From RYN-230 sp963717125 (GTDB lineage Bacteria; Actinomycetota; Actinomycetes; Streptosporangiales; Streptosporangiaceae): DNA of 64,000 bases. A model generated the notes under the pieces. It saw nothing but the letters and a program-made list of their open reading frames with translations, did not search any database and was not told the origin of the DNA. Within the stretch, counting starts at the first letter, position 1. Each line of letters begins with the position of its first letter. This document shows, in pieces, positions 9,028-17,267 of the stretch. The stretch is from NCBI GenBank assembly GCA_963717125.1, contig CAVQVG010000009.1:82760-146759 (forward strand), written 5' to 3'. A program made the translations under genes and the position numbers.

Positions 9028-10691
9028 CCGAGATCTCCCGGATGACCAAGACCGGCGCGGCCGAGACCGCGGCCGAAGACGACCTCGAGGTCGAGGCGGG
9101 CGCGGCTGAGGTCGGCGAGCAGGCGTCCCCGGCGGCCGGCGGGCCGCCGCCAGCCCGGGCCGCCTACGGCACGGTGGGCTGGCTGCGCTGGGGCTGGCGC
9201 CAGCTGACCTCGATGCGCACCGCGCTGATCCTGCTGTTCCTGCTGGCCGTGGCCAGCGTGCCCGGCTCGGTGCTGCCGCAGCAGGGCATCGACCCGGCGG
9301 CCGTGCAGCAGTACTACAGCTCACACCCGGGGCTGGCCCCGTGGCTGGCCCGGCTGTCCCTGTTCAACGTGTTCGCGGCGCCCTGGTTCGCGGCCATCTA
9401 CCTGCTGCTGTTCCTGTCCCTGGCCGGCTGCGTGGTGCCCCGGGCGTACCGGCTGGTGCGCTCGGCCCGGGCGCTGCCCCCGCCCGCCCCGCGCAACGTG
9501 GCCCGGATGCCGCAGTCGGTACGGCACCAGACCGGGCAGGACGCCACGGCCGCGCTGGCCGCCGCGACCGCGGTGCTCAAGGCGCGTAAGTTCCGGCTGC
9601 GCACCGGCGACGGCTGGGTATCGGCGGAAAAGGGCTACCGGCGCGAACTCGGCAACCTGCTCTTCCACCTGGCCCTGCTCGGGCTGCTGGGCGCAGTCGC
9701 CCTGGGCGGCGTGTTCGGCTACAAGGCCAACCGGCTGCTGGTGTCCGGCACGTCGTTCGCCAACACGGTGACCGCGCTGGACGAGTACCACCCGGGCCGG
9801 CTGGTGTCCGCGGCCGACCTGCAGCCGTTCACCATCACGCTCAACCGGTTCGAGGCCAGCTACGTCCGGTCCGGCCAGCTACGCGGCCAGCCGTCCTCGT
9901 TCAACGCCTACCTCAGCTACTCCGCGCAGCCCGGGGCGGCCAACCAGCGCTACGACCTCCGGGTGAACCACCCGCTCAACGTGGACGGCGTGAAGGTGTA
10001 CCTGATCGGCCACGGGTACGCGCCGGTGTTCAAGGTCACCGACGGGACCGGGAAGGTGGTCTTCGACCAGCCGGTGCCGTTCATCGCGGTGAACACGGCC
10101 GGGCTCACCTCCGAGGGCGTGGTCAAGGTCCCGGACGCCCGGCCCGACCAGCTCGGCTTCGCCGGCGTGTTCCTGCCCACCACCGTGGACGCCGGGGGCA
10201 CCCTGGAGTCGGTCTTCCCGGCGCCGCTCAACCCGCGGGTGAGCCTGATCTCGTACAAGGGCAACCTGGGCATGAACAGCGGCCAGTCGCAGTCGGTGTA
10301 CCAGCTCAACACGGCCGGCCTGACCGAGCTGCCGGTCCCGCCGCGCCCGCTGGCCCCCGGCCAGTCGATCAAGCTGCCCGGCGGCGCCGGGACGCTGACG
10401 TTCACCGGGTACCGGCAGTGGGCCAGCCTGGCCATCACCTATGACCCGGGACAGCTGCCCGCGCTGATCGCGGGGCTGGCCGCGCTGGCCGGGCTGCTGC
10501 TGTCCTTCTTCATCCGGCGCCGCCGGATGTTCGTCCGGGCCTACCCGGGCCCGGACGGCCGCACCGTGGTCGACGTGGGCGGGCTGGCCCGGTCCGACCC
10601 GGCGGGCGGCTTCGACGAGGAGTTCGCCCGGCTGGCCGGGGAGTTCAAGGCGGCGTACGCAGGCGAGACGACCGAGGGGAAACCAGACTGA
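9024..10691 (+). CDS. resB: Cytochrome c biogenesis protein ResB (Ccs1)
   Basis: ResB is a membrane subunit of the System II heme-delivery complex that passes heme across the membrane to apocytochrome c. The 555-residue protein has an acidic cytoplasmic N-terminus (about 60 residues), transmembrane segments near residues 70-90, 120-140 and 210-230, a large external domain, and a final membrane helix before RRRRMFVRAYPG. LTSMRTALILLFLLA and NLLFHLALLGLLG are typical of the family. The start overlaps resA and the stop overlaps ccsB, so the three are translationally coupled. Confidence 0.93.
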   Translation: MTEISRMTKTGAAETAAEDDLEVEAGAAEVGEQASPAAGGPPPARAAYGTVGWLRWGWRQLTSMRTALILLFLLAVASVPGSVLPQQGIDPAAVQQYYSSHPGLAPWLARLSLFNVFAAPWFAAIYLLLFLSLAGCVVPRAYRLVRSARALPPPAPRNVARMPQSVRHQTGQDATAALAAATAVLKARKFRLRTGDGWVSAEKGYRRELGNLLFHLALLGLLGAVALGGVFGYKANRLLVSGTSFANTVTALDEYHPGRLVSAADLQPFTITLNRFEASYVRSGQLRGQPSSFNAYLSYSAQPGAANQRYDLRVNHPLNVDGVKVYLIGHGYAPVFKVTDGTGKVVFDQPVPFIAVNTAGLTSEGVVKVPDARPDQLGFAGVFLPTTVDAGGTLESVFPAPLNPRVSLISYKGNLGMNSGQSQSVYQLNTAGLTELPVPPRPLAPGQSIKLPGGAGTLTFTGYRQWASLAITYDPGQLPALIAGLAALAGLLLSFFIRRRRMFVRAYPGPDGRTVVDVGGLARSDPAGGFDEEFARLAGEFKAAYAGETTEGKPD

Positions 10692-11791
10692 TGGCCATCA
10701 ACCAGGGGCTGTCCCACCTCAGTGACCACTTCCTCATGGTCACCCTGGTGCTCTACTTCCTGGCCGTGCTGGCGTTCGCCGCCGACTTCGCGTTCGGGCG
10801 GCGCCCCTCGGCCGTGCCCGCCAAGGCCGAGGTGCCGGAGCTGGTCCCGGCGGGCGCCGCGGGTGCCGCGGGTGCTGTGGCGGCGGGCCCGGCGCAGGCC
10901 AGCGCCAGCACCGCGGCGGTCAGCTCCGCGGCGGTCAGCACCGCGGCGGCCGGCCCGGTGAACGGCGGCGTGGTGAACGGCGGCGCGGGCAGCGTGGCCG
11001 GCCCGGGGCGGCCCAGGCTGCGGGACGCCAGCTTCTGGGTCCGCGGTGGTCTCGGGCTGACCGTGCTGGGCGTGCTCGCGCACGTCGTCGGCGTCGTCAT
11101 CCGCGGCCTGGCCGTGCACCGGGTGCCGTGGGGCGACATGTACGAGTTCGTGATCGCGGTGACGTGCGTGGCCGTGCTGTTCTTCCTCGGGCTGATGATC
11201 CGGTACCGGCCCTACCGTCTCGGCCTGTTCTTCATGGCCCCGATCGTGATCATCATCGGTCTGGCCCAGACGGTGATCTACACCCCGGCCGGCCCGCTGG
11301 TGCCCGCGCTGAACTCGTACTGGCTGGCCATCCACGTGACCGCGATCACCCTGGCTACCGGGACCTACGTGGTGGCGGCCGTGCTCGCGGTGGTCTACCT
11401 GTTCGCCGACCGGCATGCCCGGCGGGTGGCGTCCGGCCTGCCGGTGCGCAACGGCGAGGTCTTCCGGCTGCTGCCCAGCCCGGAGCGGCTCGACCAGTTC
11501 GCCTACCGGACGGTGGTGTTCGCCTTCCCGCTCTGGACGTTCGGCATCATGGCCGGCGCGATCTGGGCGGACGAGGCGTGGGGCCGGTACTGGGGCTGGG
11601 ACCCCACCGAGACCTGGGCGTTCATCACCTGGGTGGTGTACGCCTGCTTCCTGCACGCGCGGGTCACCGCAGGGTGGCGCGGCCGCCGGGCGGCCTACAT
11701 CCAGCTGGCCGGGTTCGCCTGCCTGCTGTTCAACCTGCTCGGCGTGAGCCTGTTCATCACCGGCCTGCACTCCTACGCCGGGCTGAGCTAG
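10691..11791 (+). CDS. ccsB: Cytochrome c biogenesis protein CcsB (heme handling, WWD domain)
   Basis: CcsB is the heme-handling partner of ResB. The tryptophan-rich signature WGRYWGWDPTETW lies on the external face, with flanking histidines in helices (HVTAIT, LHAR, GLHSY) as expected for heme ligation. It has about eight membrane segments. After the first helix there is an Ala/Gly/Ser-rich linker (about residues 40-110) containing two 15-bp units that encode AVSSA and AVSTA; this linker is not conserved and was probably expanded by slippage. Its ATG overlaps the last base of the resB stop. Confidence 0.94.
   Translation: MAINQGLSHLSDHFLMVTLVLYFLAVLAFAADFAFGRRPSAVPAKAEVPELVPAGAAGAAGAVAAGPAQASASTAAVSSAAVSTAAAGPVNGGVVNGGAGSVAGPGRPRLRDASFWVRGGLGLTVLGVLAHVVGVVIRGLAVHRVPWGDMYEFVIAVTCVAVLFFLGLMIRYRPYRLGLFFMAPIVIIIGLAQTVIYTPAGPLVPALNSYWLAIHVTAITLATGTYVVAAVLAVVYLFADRHARRVASGLPVRNGEVFRLLPSPERLDQFAYRTVVFAFPLWTFGIMAGAIWADEAWGRYWGWDPTETWAFITWVVYACFLHARVTAGWRGRRAAYIQLAGFACLLFNLLGVSLFITGLHSYAGLS
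10916..10950 (+). repeat. 15-bp in-frame tandem repeat in ccsB
   Basis: Two copies of GCGGTCAGCWCCGCG lie in tandem with a partial third in the Ala-rich linker of CcsB. The period of 15 bases keeps the frame. Confidence 0.7.
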
Positions 11792-12108
11792 CGCTCATCC
11801 GCCGGGTCGCCGTCGCCCCGGATGACGCGGTCCAGTTCGGCGAGGAACTCTGGGTCGTCGTCCGGGCCTCGCGGCGCCATCCAGTCGGCCGGGGCAGCCG
11901 GGCGGCCCGGTGACACAAGGTCATCGGCGGCGGCGCAACGCGCGCGGCCGGCTGGATGCCGGCGGAAGGCGGCGTCTGCGGCCGAGCCAGCCGGGCGGGC
12001 CAGCCGCCGGGGGCGCCATGACCAGCACACCCACAAGCCCAGCGCCAGCAGCAGGACAAGCGCGCCGACCAGGAACATGCGCGGCAGCTTAGTACTGCTG
12101 CGGCCCAA
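11788..12108 (-). CDS. Small single-pass membrane protein, unknown function
   Basis: A 106-residue protein with one N-terminal transmembrane segment (MFLVGALVLLLALGLWVCW) and a cytoplasmic tail ending in an acidic motif (DDDPEFLAELDRVIRG) that I recall from small conserved actinobacterial proteins. The start may be the ATG at 12108 or the one ten codons later at 12078. It converges on ccsB with a 4-nt overlap of the ends. No function can be assigned. Confidence 0.6.
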   Translation of the reverse strand: MGRSSTKLPRMFLVGALVLLLALGLWVCWSWRPRRLARPAGSAADAAFRRHPAGRARCAAADDLVSPGRPAAPADWMAPRGPDDDPEFLAELDRVIRGDGDPADER

Positions 12109-12233
12109 TCGTCGGGGAATGCGGCGAGTCAGCAGGTACGGCCGGGGTTCCGTAACGGATAACGGCGAGTGACAACAGGTGACGTTAGCCGTGTTTCGTC
12201 ATACCCTGGCAACCTGCCACGCGATCGCTGGGA

Positions 12234-13373
12234 GTGCGGAATATGCGGCTGCGGCTTATCGATCGCGTTCGCCGGTACATCCGGCCCGGTCTGCGTGGGT
12301 CAAAATCCCGCGGCCCGGCGCGGTCCGGAGCATCCGGGATGGGCAGCGCGCCCAGCCCGTCCGGCGCCGGCCGGCATCGCCGTGACTACGGATACCGTCC
12401 CGCCACGCCGGTGGACACCGCCCGGTCGAGACCAGCCGGCTCGTCAGCCGAGGCGGGGCCAGCCGAACTTCCCCGCCGGGTGCCGCACCGCTCCGGGCCG
12501 GACGGCCAGGCGGGCGCCGGGCCGTCCGGCACCGGGCGGCCCAGCGCCGGCCGCGGGCCAGCGGCGGCCGGGCAGGCGGCAGGCGGCCAGGCCAGGGCCA
12601 ACTGGGCGGCCGGTGCCGGGCAGGCCCGTGCGGCCATCCGGCCCAGTCCGGGCCAGGCGGCGCCGGCCGACAGCACGCAGGCCCGGGCGACGGCCGGGCA
12701 GGCCCGGGCGCGGCTCGCGGCCGAACCGGACGCGGCCCGGCTGCCCTGGTACGAGGTCGCGCACGCCCGCCGGTCGGCCGAGGGCCTGGCCAACTGCGGG
12801 CCGCTGGAACCGGTGCTGCGCCGGGAGTGGCCGGCCAGCGTGGTGCCATCCCCCCCGGTTGTCCGCGCGGTCAACCGGCTGGCCGGTCTGCCGCAGGTGA
12901 TCAAGGAAATCCTGGCCGGCGGGCTGGACGCCATCCACGTCGGCGAGGGCGGCGTCCCGGAACTGGACGACATGGCCCGGCTGCGCGGCGTCGCGCTGCC
13001 CTCCGGCCGCGCCACCTGGGACGCCTGCGCGGGCGCCTACGGTCAGCGCAAGATCATCGTGGGCTCGCGGCCGTCGGCCGCCCCCGACGTCATGTGCCAC
13101 GAGGTCGGGCACGCGCTGGATGATATCGACCGGGTGGACGGCCGGTGGCAGTCCGACTCGGCGCAGTTCCGCCAGCTCTACCAGCGCTGCGAGGACGCGC
13201 TGATCAGCGACTTCCACCGGCAGCCCGGGGACCTGGGCCGCCGCGAGTTCTTCGCCGACGCGTTCGCGGCCATCGCCTCGCAGCAGCGTCCCGCGCTGGT
13301 CGACATGCTGGGTGGCAACACCAGGGTCGCTCTTGATGTCATGCTGTACTTCAACATCCGCTACGGCCTCTAG
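12234..13373 (+). CDS. Putative zinc metallopeptidase (HExxH) with long Ala/Gly/Pro-rich N-terminus
   Basis: About 379 residues from GTG 12234 (ATG 12243 is an alternative). Residues 1-165 are low-complexity, rich in Ala, Gly, Arg and Pro with repeats such as GQARA, and have no signal peptide. The C-terminal 200 residues form a compact domain with the gluzincin motif CHEVGHALDDID (HExxH at about 289-293) and a downstream glutamate in RREFFADAFAAI, a layout resembling anthrax lethal factor-like (ATLF/M34) peptidases. Both zinc histidines and the catalytic Glu are intact. It is followed 12 bp later by a small gene and may form a unit with it. The target is unknown, and absence of a secretion signal leaves the site of action open. 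Confidence 0.7.
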   Translation: MRNMRLRLIDRVRRYIRPGLRGSKSRGPARSGASGMGSAPSPSGAGRHRRDYGYRPATPVDTARSRPAGSSAEAGPAELPRRVPHRSGPDGQAGAGPSGTGRPSAGRGPAAAGQAAGGQARANWAAGAGQARAAIRPSPGQAAPADSTQARATAGQARARLAAEPDAARLPWYEVAHARRSAEGLANCGPLEPVLRREWPASVVPSPPVVRAVNRLAGLPQVIKEILAGGLDAIHVGEGGVPELDDMARLRGVALPSGRATWDACAGAYGQRKIIVGSRPSAAPDVMCHEVGHALDDIDRVDGRWQSDSAQFRQLYQRCEDALISDFHRQPGDLGRREFFADAFAAIASQQRPALVDMLGGNTRVALDVMLYFNIRYGL

Positions 13374-13376
13374 AGT
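13371..13376 (+). promoter_or_regulatory. Candidate -10 box overlapping the preceding stop codon
   Basis: TAGAGT includes the TAG stop of the metallopeptidase gene and lies 8 bases before the ATG at 13385. That spacing suits a leaderless transcript for the following small gene. Confidence 0.35.
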
Positions 13377-13384
13377 GATCGGTA

Positions 13385-13660
13385 ATGTTCGTCATCCAGC
13401 TGCCCAACGGAAACCTCCTGGTCCCGGAGTCGGCCCTGGCTGAGGGGGGACAGCTGATGGGCGACGCGTATGTGGAAATTGGCCCGGGGGACGCGGACTA
13501 CGCCCGGCTGGCCGCGCACGCCATCACCCAGCAGCAACTCGAGGAACGGCAGCGCAAATGGCAGGAAGGGGACGCGGCGCTGCAACGCCAGTTCGCCGAG
13601 TTCCTGGCCAGCCAGGGCGGGGGCCCGGATGGGGACGGGGAGCGCGGCGGCCGGTCCTGA
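13385..13660 (+). CDS. Small conserved-looking protein, unknown function
   Basis: A 91-residue soluble protein. It has a beta-type start (MFVIQLPNGNLLVPES), a central Gly/Asp-rich segment, and a charged helix (QQLEERQRKWQEGDAALQRQFAEF cut into parts) that could form a coiled coil, ending in a Gly-rich tail. It follows the metallopeptidase gene by 12 bp on the same strand, so it might be a substrate, chaperone or inhibitor of it; that is only a positional inference. I do not recognise the family. Confidence 0.55.
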   Translation: MFVIQLPNGNLLVPESALAEGGQLMGDAYVEIGPGDADYARLAAHAITQQQLEERQRKWQEGDAALQRQFAEFLASQGGGPDGDGERGGRS

Positions 13661-13663
13661 CCG

Positions 13664-13738
13664 TCGGCCTTGACCGCACGGCCTTGACCGCACGATGTTG
13701 GCTGCCACGGTGTTAGCTGCACGGTGTTAGCTGCACGG
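13664..13738 (+). repeat. 14-bp tandem repeats between convergent genes
   Basis: GGCCTTGACCGCAC occurs twice in tandem, followed by two copies of GGTGTTAGCTGCAC. The array fills the gap between the small gene at 13385 and bldC. Fourteen is not a multiple of three and no gene covers it. Confidence 0.75.
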
Positions 13739-13742
13739 GGGG

Positions 13743-13949
13743 CTAGTCGGCCTGATCCTCTTTCGCCGGGCCGGACTCACCGCGGAGCAGCGCGCGTACC
13801 TCGGACTCGCGGAACCGGCGGTGCCCGCCGGGGGTGCGGATGCTGCTGATCCGGCCGGACGCGGCCCACCTGGTCACGGTCTTGGGATCTACCCGGAAGA
13901 GCGCGGCCACCTCCCCCGGCGTCAGGAGGCGCTCGTTGTTGCCGTCCAC
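13743..13949 (-). CDS. bldC: BldC-type MerR-like DNA-binding regulator
   Basis: A 68-residue helix-turn-helix protein. LLTPGEVAALFRVDPKTVTRW and SIRTPGGHRRFRESEVRALL match BldC, which binds DNA cooperatively at direct repeats and controls the onset of development in streptomycetes. GTG at 13949 is chosen because a strong AGGAGGGG ribosome site lies 6 nt upstream; an upstream in-frame ATG at 14015 would add 22 residues not found in the family. It is transcribed alone, convergent with the small gene before it. Confidence 0.9.
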   Translation of the reverse strand: MDGNNERLLTPGEVAALFRVDPKTVTRWAASGRISSIRTPGGHRRFRESEVRALLRGESGPAKEDQAD

Positions 13950-14212
13950 GCTGTTCCCCTCCTGAGCAGCCGAACCGGGCCCATGCCTAGTGGCCTGCCC
14001 CAAGTGTGGCGACAAACGCCGGTTTTCTCCTTTGATTCCGTAAAAAGCTGCCGGTTGGTGATCTAGAGGGCGCGGTGGTGACCGTGCAGCGGGAACGGGA
14101 GGTGGTGAAGCGGGAAGGGAAGGTGGGTGGGGTCTGGGCGGGATGCTGATCCGGGGCGGCCGATCGGGAGCCGGATGCCGGTAGCCGGTCCTGGGCCGGG
14201 TCCCGGCGGCCG

Positions 14213-14218
14213 TAGGGT
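14213..14218 (+). promoter_or_regulatory. Candidate -10 box for the threonine dehydratase-like gene
   Basis: TAGGGT ends right before the ATG at 14219. Transcription would then begin near 14225, where an in-frame GTG stands, suggesting that GTG 14225 and not ATG 14219 starts a leaderless message. Confidence 0.4.
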
Positions 14219-15208
14219 ATGCAGGTGCAATCGCTCGTGTCGATCCAAGAGATCAGGGCCGCCGCCGCGGCCCTGGCGGGCGTGGCGGTACGCACCCCGC
14301 TGGTGCCGTTCCCCGGCGCGGACCCGCCGCTGCTGGTCAAGCCGGAGTCGCTGCAGCCGACCGGCGCGTTCAAGCTCCGCGGCGCCTATGCGGCGATGAA
14401 CACGCTGCCCGCGGCCGCGCGGGAGCGCGGCGTGATCACTCACTCCAGCGGCAACCACGGCCTGGCCGTGGCGTACGCGGCCGCCCTGCTCGAGATGCCC
14501 GCGATCGTGGTGGTACCGGAGGACGCTGCCCCGGTCAAAGTGGCCGCCATCCGCGCGCTGGGCGCCGAGATCGTCATCTCCGCACCCAACCTGGCCGCCC
14601 GGCTGGCCGCCACCCGTGACCTGGCCGCGCAGCGCGGCGCGGTGTCCATCCCGCCGTTCGACGACCGCCGGGTGATCGCCGGGCAGGGCACCGTCGGCCT
14701 GGAGATCGCCGCCGACAGCCCCCGCGTGGACCTGGTCGTCGTGCCGGTGGGTGGCGGCGGGCTGATCTCCGGCGTGGCCGCCGCGGTCCGCGCGCTCCAC
14801 CCGGAGGCGGCCATCATCGGCGTCGAGCCCGCGCTGGCCGCGGACGCCCGTGATTCGCTGCACGAAGGCCATCAGGTGGCCTGGCCGCCCGGCGCGACAC
14901 ACCGGACGATCGCCGACTCGCTCCGCGTGGACCAGGTCGGCGCGCTGCCCATGCAGCACATGCTGGAACTGGTGGACGACATCGTCACGGTCACCGAGGA
15001 CGAGATCCGCGCGGCGATACGCCGGCTGGCCTTGGAGGCCCGGCTGATCGCGGAACCCGGTGGCGCGGTCGCGGTGGCCGCGTGCCTGTTCCGCCGGGCC
15101 GACCTGCCCGCCGCGGACACCACGGTCGCGGTGCTCTCCGGCGGCAACATCGACCCGGCCATGCTGCTGTCGATCCTCGGTGCGGCCCCGGTGAGCGTGC
15201 CTGGGTAG
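14219..15208 (+). CDS. Threonine/serine dehydratase-like PLP enzyme
   Basis: A fold-type II PLP enzyme of about 329 residues. The cofactor lysine is in PTGAFKLRGAY (residue 52 from 14219), the substrate loop is SSGNHG, and the phosphate-binding loop is PVGGGGLISG. No C-terminal ACT regulatory domain follows, so it resembles catabolic threonine ammonia-lyases or serine racemase/dehydratases rather than biosynthetic IlvA. It would deaminate threonine or serine to the 2-oxo acid and ammonia. The start may be GTG 14225 (see the promoter entry). It is followed by a DUF4229 gene with its own promoter. Confidence 0.88.
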   Translation: MQVQSLVSIQEIRAAAAALAGVAVRTPLVPFPGADPPLLVKPESLQPTGAFKLRGAYAAMNTLPAAARERGVITHSSGNHGLAVAYAAALLEMPAIVVVPEDAAPVKVAAIRALGAEIVISAPNLAARLAATRDLAAQRGAVSIPPFDDRRVIAGQGTVGLEIAADSPRVDLVVVPVGGGGLISGVAAAVRALHPEAAIIGVEPALAADARDSLHEGHQVAWPPGATHRTIADSLRVDQVGALPMQHMLELVDDIVTVTEDEIRAAIRRLALEARLIAEPGGAVAVAACLFRRADLPAADTTVAVLSGGNIDPAMLLSILGAAPVSVPG

Positions 15209-15211
15209 GCT
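15206..15211 (+). promoter_or_regulatory. Candidate -10 box for the DUF4229 gene
   Basis: TAGGCT overlaps the stop codon (TAG) of the preceding gene and lies 9 bases upstream of the ATG at 15221, consistent with a leaderless transcript. Confidence 0.45.
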
Positions 15212-15220
15212 GACCCTGCT

Positions 15221-15574
15221 ATGCGATCCGTACTTGCCTACACCACGGCCCGGCTGCTGCTGTTCGTCGCGGCCACCGGGCTGCTGTACCTGGCCGGGGC
15301 CCGCGGCCTGCTACTGCTCGGGCTGGCCCTGCTGGCCAGCGGCATCGCCAGCTACGTGGTGCTCTCCCGGCAGCGGGACCGGATGTCCGGCGCGCTGTCC
15401 GCCCGGCTGTCCGGCGCGCGCAGCCGGGTCGGTGAGTTCCGCAGCCGGCTGGACGCCGGAGCGCGCGCCGAGGACGTGGACGACGAGCCCAGCCCGGCCC
15501 GTGTGCCCGGACAGGCCCGTGTGCCCGGACAGGCCAGTGTGCCCGGGCCGGCCGACCGGGACGGCCAGGCCTAG
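15221..15574 (+). CDS. DUF4229-like small membrane protein
   Basis: A 117-residue protein with two closely spaced hydrophobic segments (residues about 8-25 and 27-47), then a basic/acidic cytoplasmic tail. The RLLLFVAATGLLYLAGARG start and the SYVVLSRQRDRMS junction fit DUF4229 proteins of actinobacteria, whose role is unknown. The C-terminus holds 18-bp tandem units encoding RVPGQA, an in-frame expansion in the disordered tail. The end overlaps the end of the convergent sulfate-activation gene by 4 nt. Confidence 0.75.
   Translation: MRSVLAYTTARLLLFVAATGLLYLAGARGLLLLGLALLASGIASYVVLSRQRDRMSGALSARLSGARSRVGEFRSRLDAGARAEDVDDEPSPARVPGQARVPGQASVPGPADRDGQA
15498..15550 (+). repeat. 18-bp in-frame tandem repeat in the DUF4229 gene
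   Basis: CGTGTGCCCGGACAGGCC occurs twice and is followed by a third, altered copy. It encodes the RVPGQA-type tail. Confidence 0.75.
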
Positions 15575-17202
15575 CCGTCGCCGGGGGCGAGCCAGCCGCC
15601 GGAGACCAGCAGGTGCAGGATCGAGGCCAGGGCTTCCTGGCGGCTCAGCACCGAGGTGTCGATGACCAGGTCCGCGTCCTCGGGTTCCTCATACGGGTCG
15701 GACACCCCGGTGAAGTGGTCGATGAGCCCAGCCCGTGCCTTGGCGTACAGGCCCTTGCGGTCCCGGGCCTCGCACACCTCGGCCGGGGTGGCCACGTAGA
15801 TCAGCAGAAAGTCGCCGACCTCCTGCACTGCGCGCCGCACGTCGCGCCGGGCCTGGGCGTAGGGCGCGATCGGCGCGCAGATGGCGATACCGCCGTGCCG
15901 GGCGATCTCGGTGGCCACGAAGCCGATCCGGGCGATGTTCAGGTCCCGGTCGGCGCGGGAGAAGGTCAGCCCGGCCGACAGCAACGCACGGACCAGGTCA
16001 CCGTCGAGCAGCGACACGGTCCGGTCCCCGCGCTCACTCAACGCGTCGCGGAGCGCGCGGGCCAGCGTGGACTTGCCTGAGCCGGACAACCCGGTGAAGA
16101 GCACGACCAGCCCGCGCTGGCTGCGCGGCGGCCGGGCCCGGCGTAGTTCCGCGGCCACCGCCGGGGGCGTGAACCAGGCTGGTATCTCCTCGCCCCGGTC
16201 GAGCAGATCGTCGAGCTCGCCGGTGGCCAGGTCGGTGCGTTCGGTGCCCGCCTCGATCAGGGCCAGCGGGCGCCATACCTCGGCCGTGGGGTCGTACGCC
16301 CAGTCGCCCGGGGAGATCACCGGGATGACCGGCGCGGGCCGCACTCCGTCGGTGCCCAGCCCGGCTGGCGCGTCGGCCAGCAGGTGCGTCGCGCCGTAGG
16401 CGGCCGCGACGCGGGCCTGCAGCGCCAGGTCGTCGGCTGGGCTGGCCGAGCCGCGGCGCAGCGGCACCGGGATGACCATGGTGCCCTGGGGCAGGCCGCG
16501 CGCGGCGGCCCGCACCGTCCGGACCAGCGCGTCCGGCCGGAGCACGATCTCGGCCGGCCCGGCCACCCGGGGCAGCAGCAGCAGCCGGGCCTTCAGCTGG
16601 CTGGCCGCGTGCCGCAGCTGGCCGATCTGCCGGGAATGCAAGGGCGCGCTGGTCACGTAGCCCAGCACCGGAGTGCCGGCCAGTTCCGCGCGCACCTCGG
16701 CGGGCCGCCGCCGGAGGTCACGGAACGGCCCGTGCTCGGGCGGGCGGAGCGCGGTCACCGGGCCGCTGAGCCGGATCAGCGGCGGGCCCGCGTCCGGACG
16801 GCCGTCGGCTGGCCAGACGTCGGTGGGCCAGACGCCGGTGGGCCAGACATCGGTGGAGCGGTCCAGCGGCAGCCGGTCGGTGCTGTCCAGCCCGGCCAGC
16901 CCCGTGATATCCAGCACAGCAAGAGGCGTGCCTTCCGGGTCCTGGAGCAGCAGCCGGGCCGTGTCCGGCTTGATGCTGCCGGCGGGCACGTCCAGGGTGA
17001 CCGGCACCGGCCATGCAGTGCCGTCCGGCAGCGTGCCTCCGGCGCTGACCGACATCACCTCAGCCGGCGTCAGGTACCCGCGCAGCGGCGCGAACGCGCC
17101 GGTGAGCAGTAGCTCCAGATCGCCTAGCTGCCCCTCGTCCAGGGTCAGCGAGGGAAGCCCGGCCAGCTGCGCGGAGATCCCCGCCGACGCCTCAGCCTGC
17201 AC
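15571..17202 (-). CDS. Adenylylsulfate kinase with degenerate ATP sulfurylase-like N-domain
   Basis: A 543-residue two-domain protein of sulfate activation. The C-terminal 190 residues are a complete APS kinase: P-loop GLSGSGKSTLARAL, the switch ending DGDLVRALLS and RDLNIARIGFVA, which phosphorylates adenylylsulfate to PAPS. Residues about 15-340 resemble ATP sulfurylase, but the catalytic motif QxRNPxHxxH reads VTSAPLHSRQIGQLRH, so the Gln and Arg-Asn are missing and this half is probably inactive. A repeat of 15-bp units near residue 120 encodes VWPTD. GTG at 17202 has an AGGGGG ribosome site just upstream. Confidence 0.85.
   Translation of the reverse strand: MQAEASAGISAQLAGLPSLTLDEGQLGDLELLLTGAFAPLRGYLTPAEVMSVSAGGTLPDGTAWPVPVTLDVPAGSIKPDTARLLLQDPEGTPLAVLDITGLAGLDSTDRLPLDRSTDVWPTGVWPTDVWPADGRPDAGPPLIRLSGPVTALRPPEHGPFRDLRRRPAEVRAELAGTPVLGYVTSAPLHSRQIGQLRHAASQLKARLLLLPRVAGPAEIVLRPDALVRTVRAAARGLPQGTMVIPVPLRRGSASPADDLALQARVAAAYGATHLLADAPAGLGTDGVRPAPVIPVISPGDWAYDPTAEVWRPLALIEAGTERTDLATGELDDLLDRGEEIPAWFTPPAVAAELRRARPPRSQRGLVVLFTGLSGSGKSTLARALRDALSERGDRTVSLLDGDLVRALLSAGLTFSRADRDLNIARIGFVATEIARHGGIAICAPIAPYAQARRDVRRAVQEVGDFLLIYVATPAEVCEARDRKGLYAKARAGLIDHFTGVSDPYEEPEDADLVIDTSVLSRQEALASILHLLVSGGWLAPGDG
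16815..16860 (-). repeat. 15-bp in-frame tandem repeat in the sulfate-activation gene
   Basis: Three copies of GTGGGCCAGACNYCG (plus-strand sense) encode VWPTD/VWPTG units in the ATP sulfurylase-like half, at a position not expected to be conserved. Confidence 0.75.
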
Positions 17203-17267
17203 GATTCCCCCTCTATCCTGCCGCCCGTAGCCACCGGCCGCATCCAGCCGGGCAAGCAGAGGCTACA

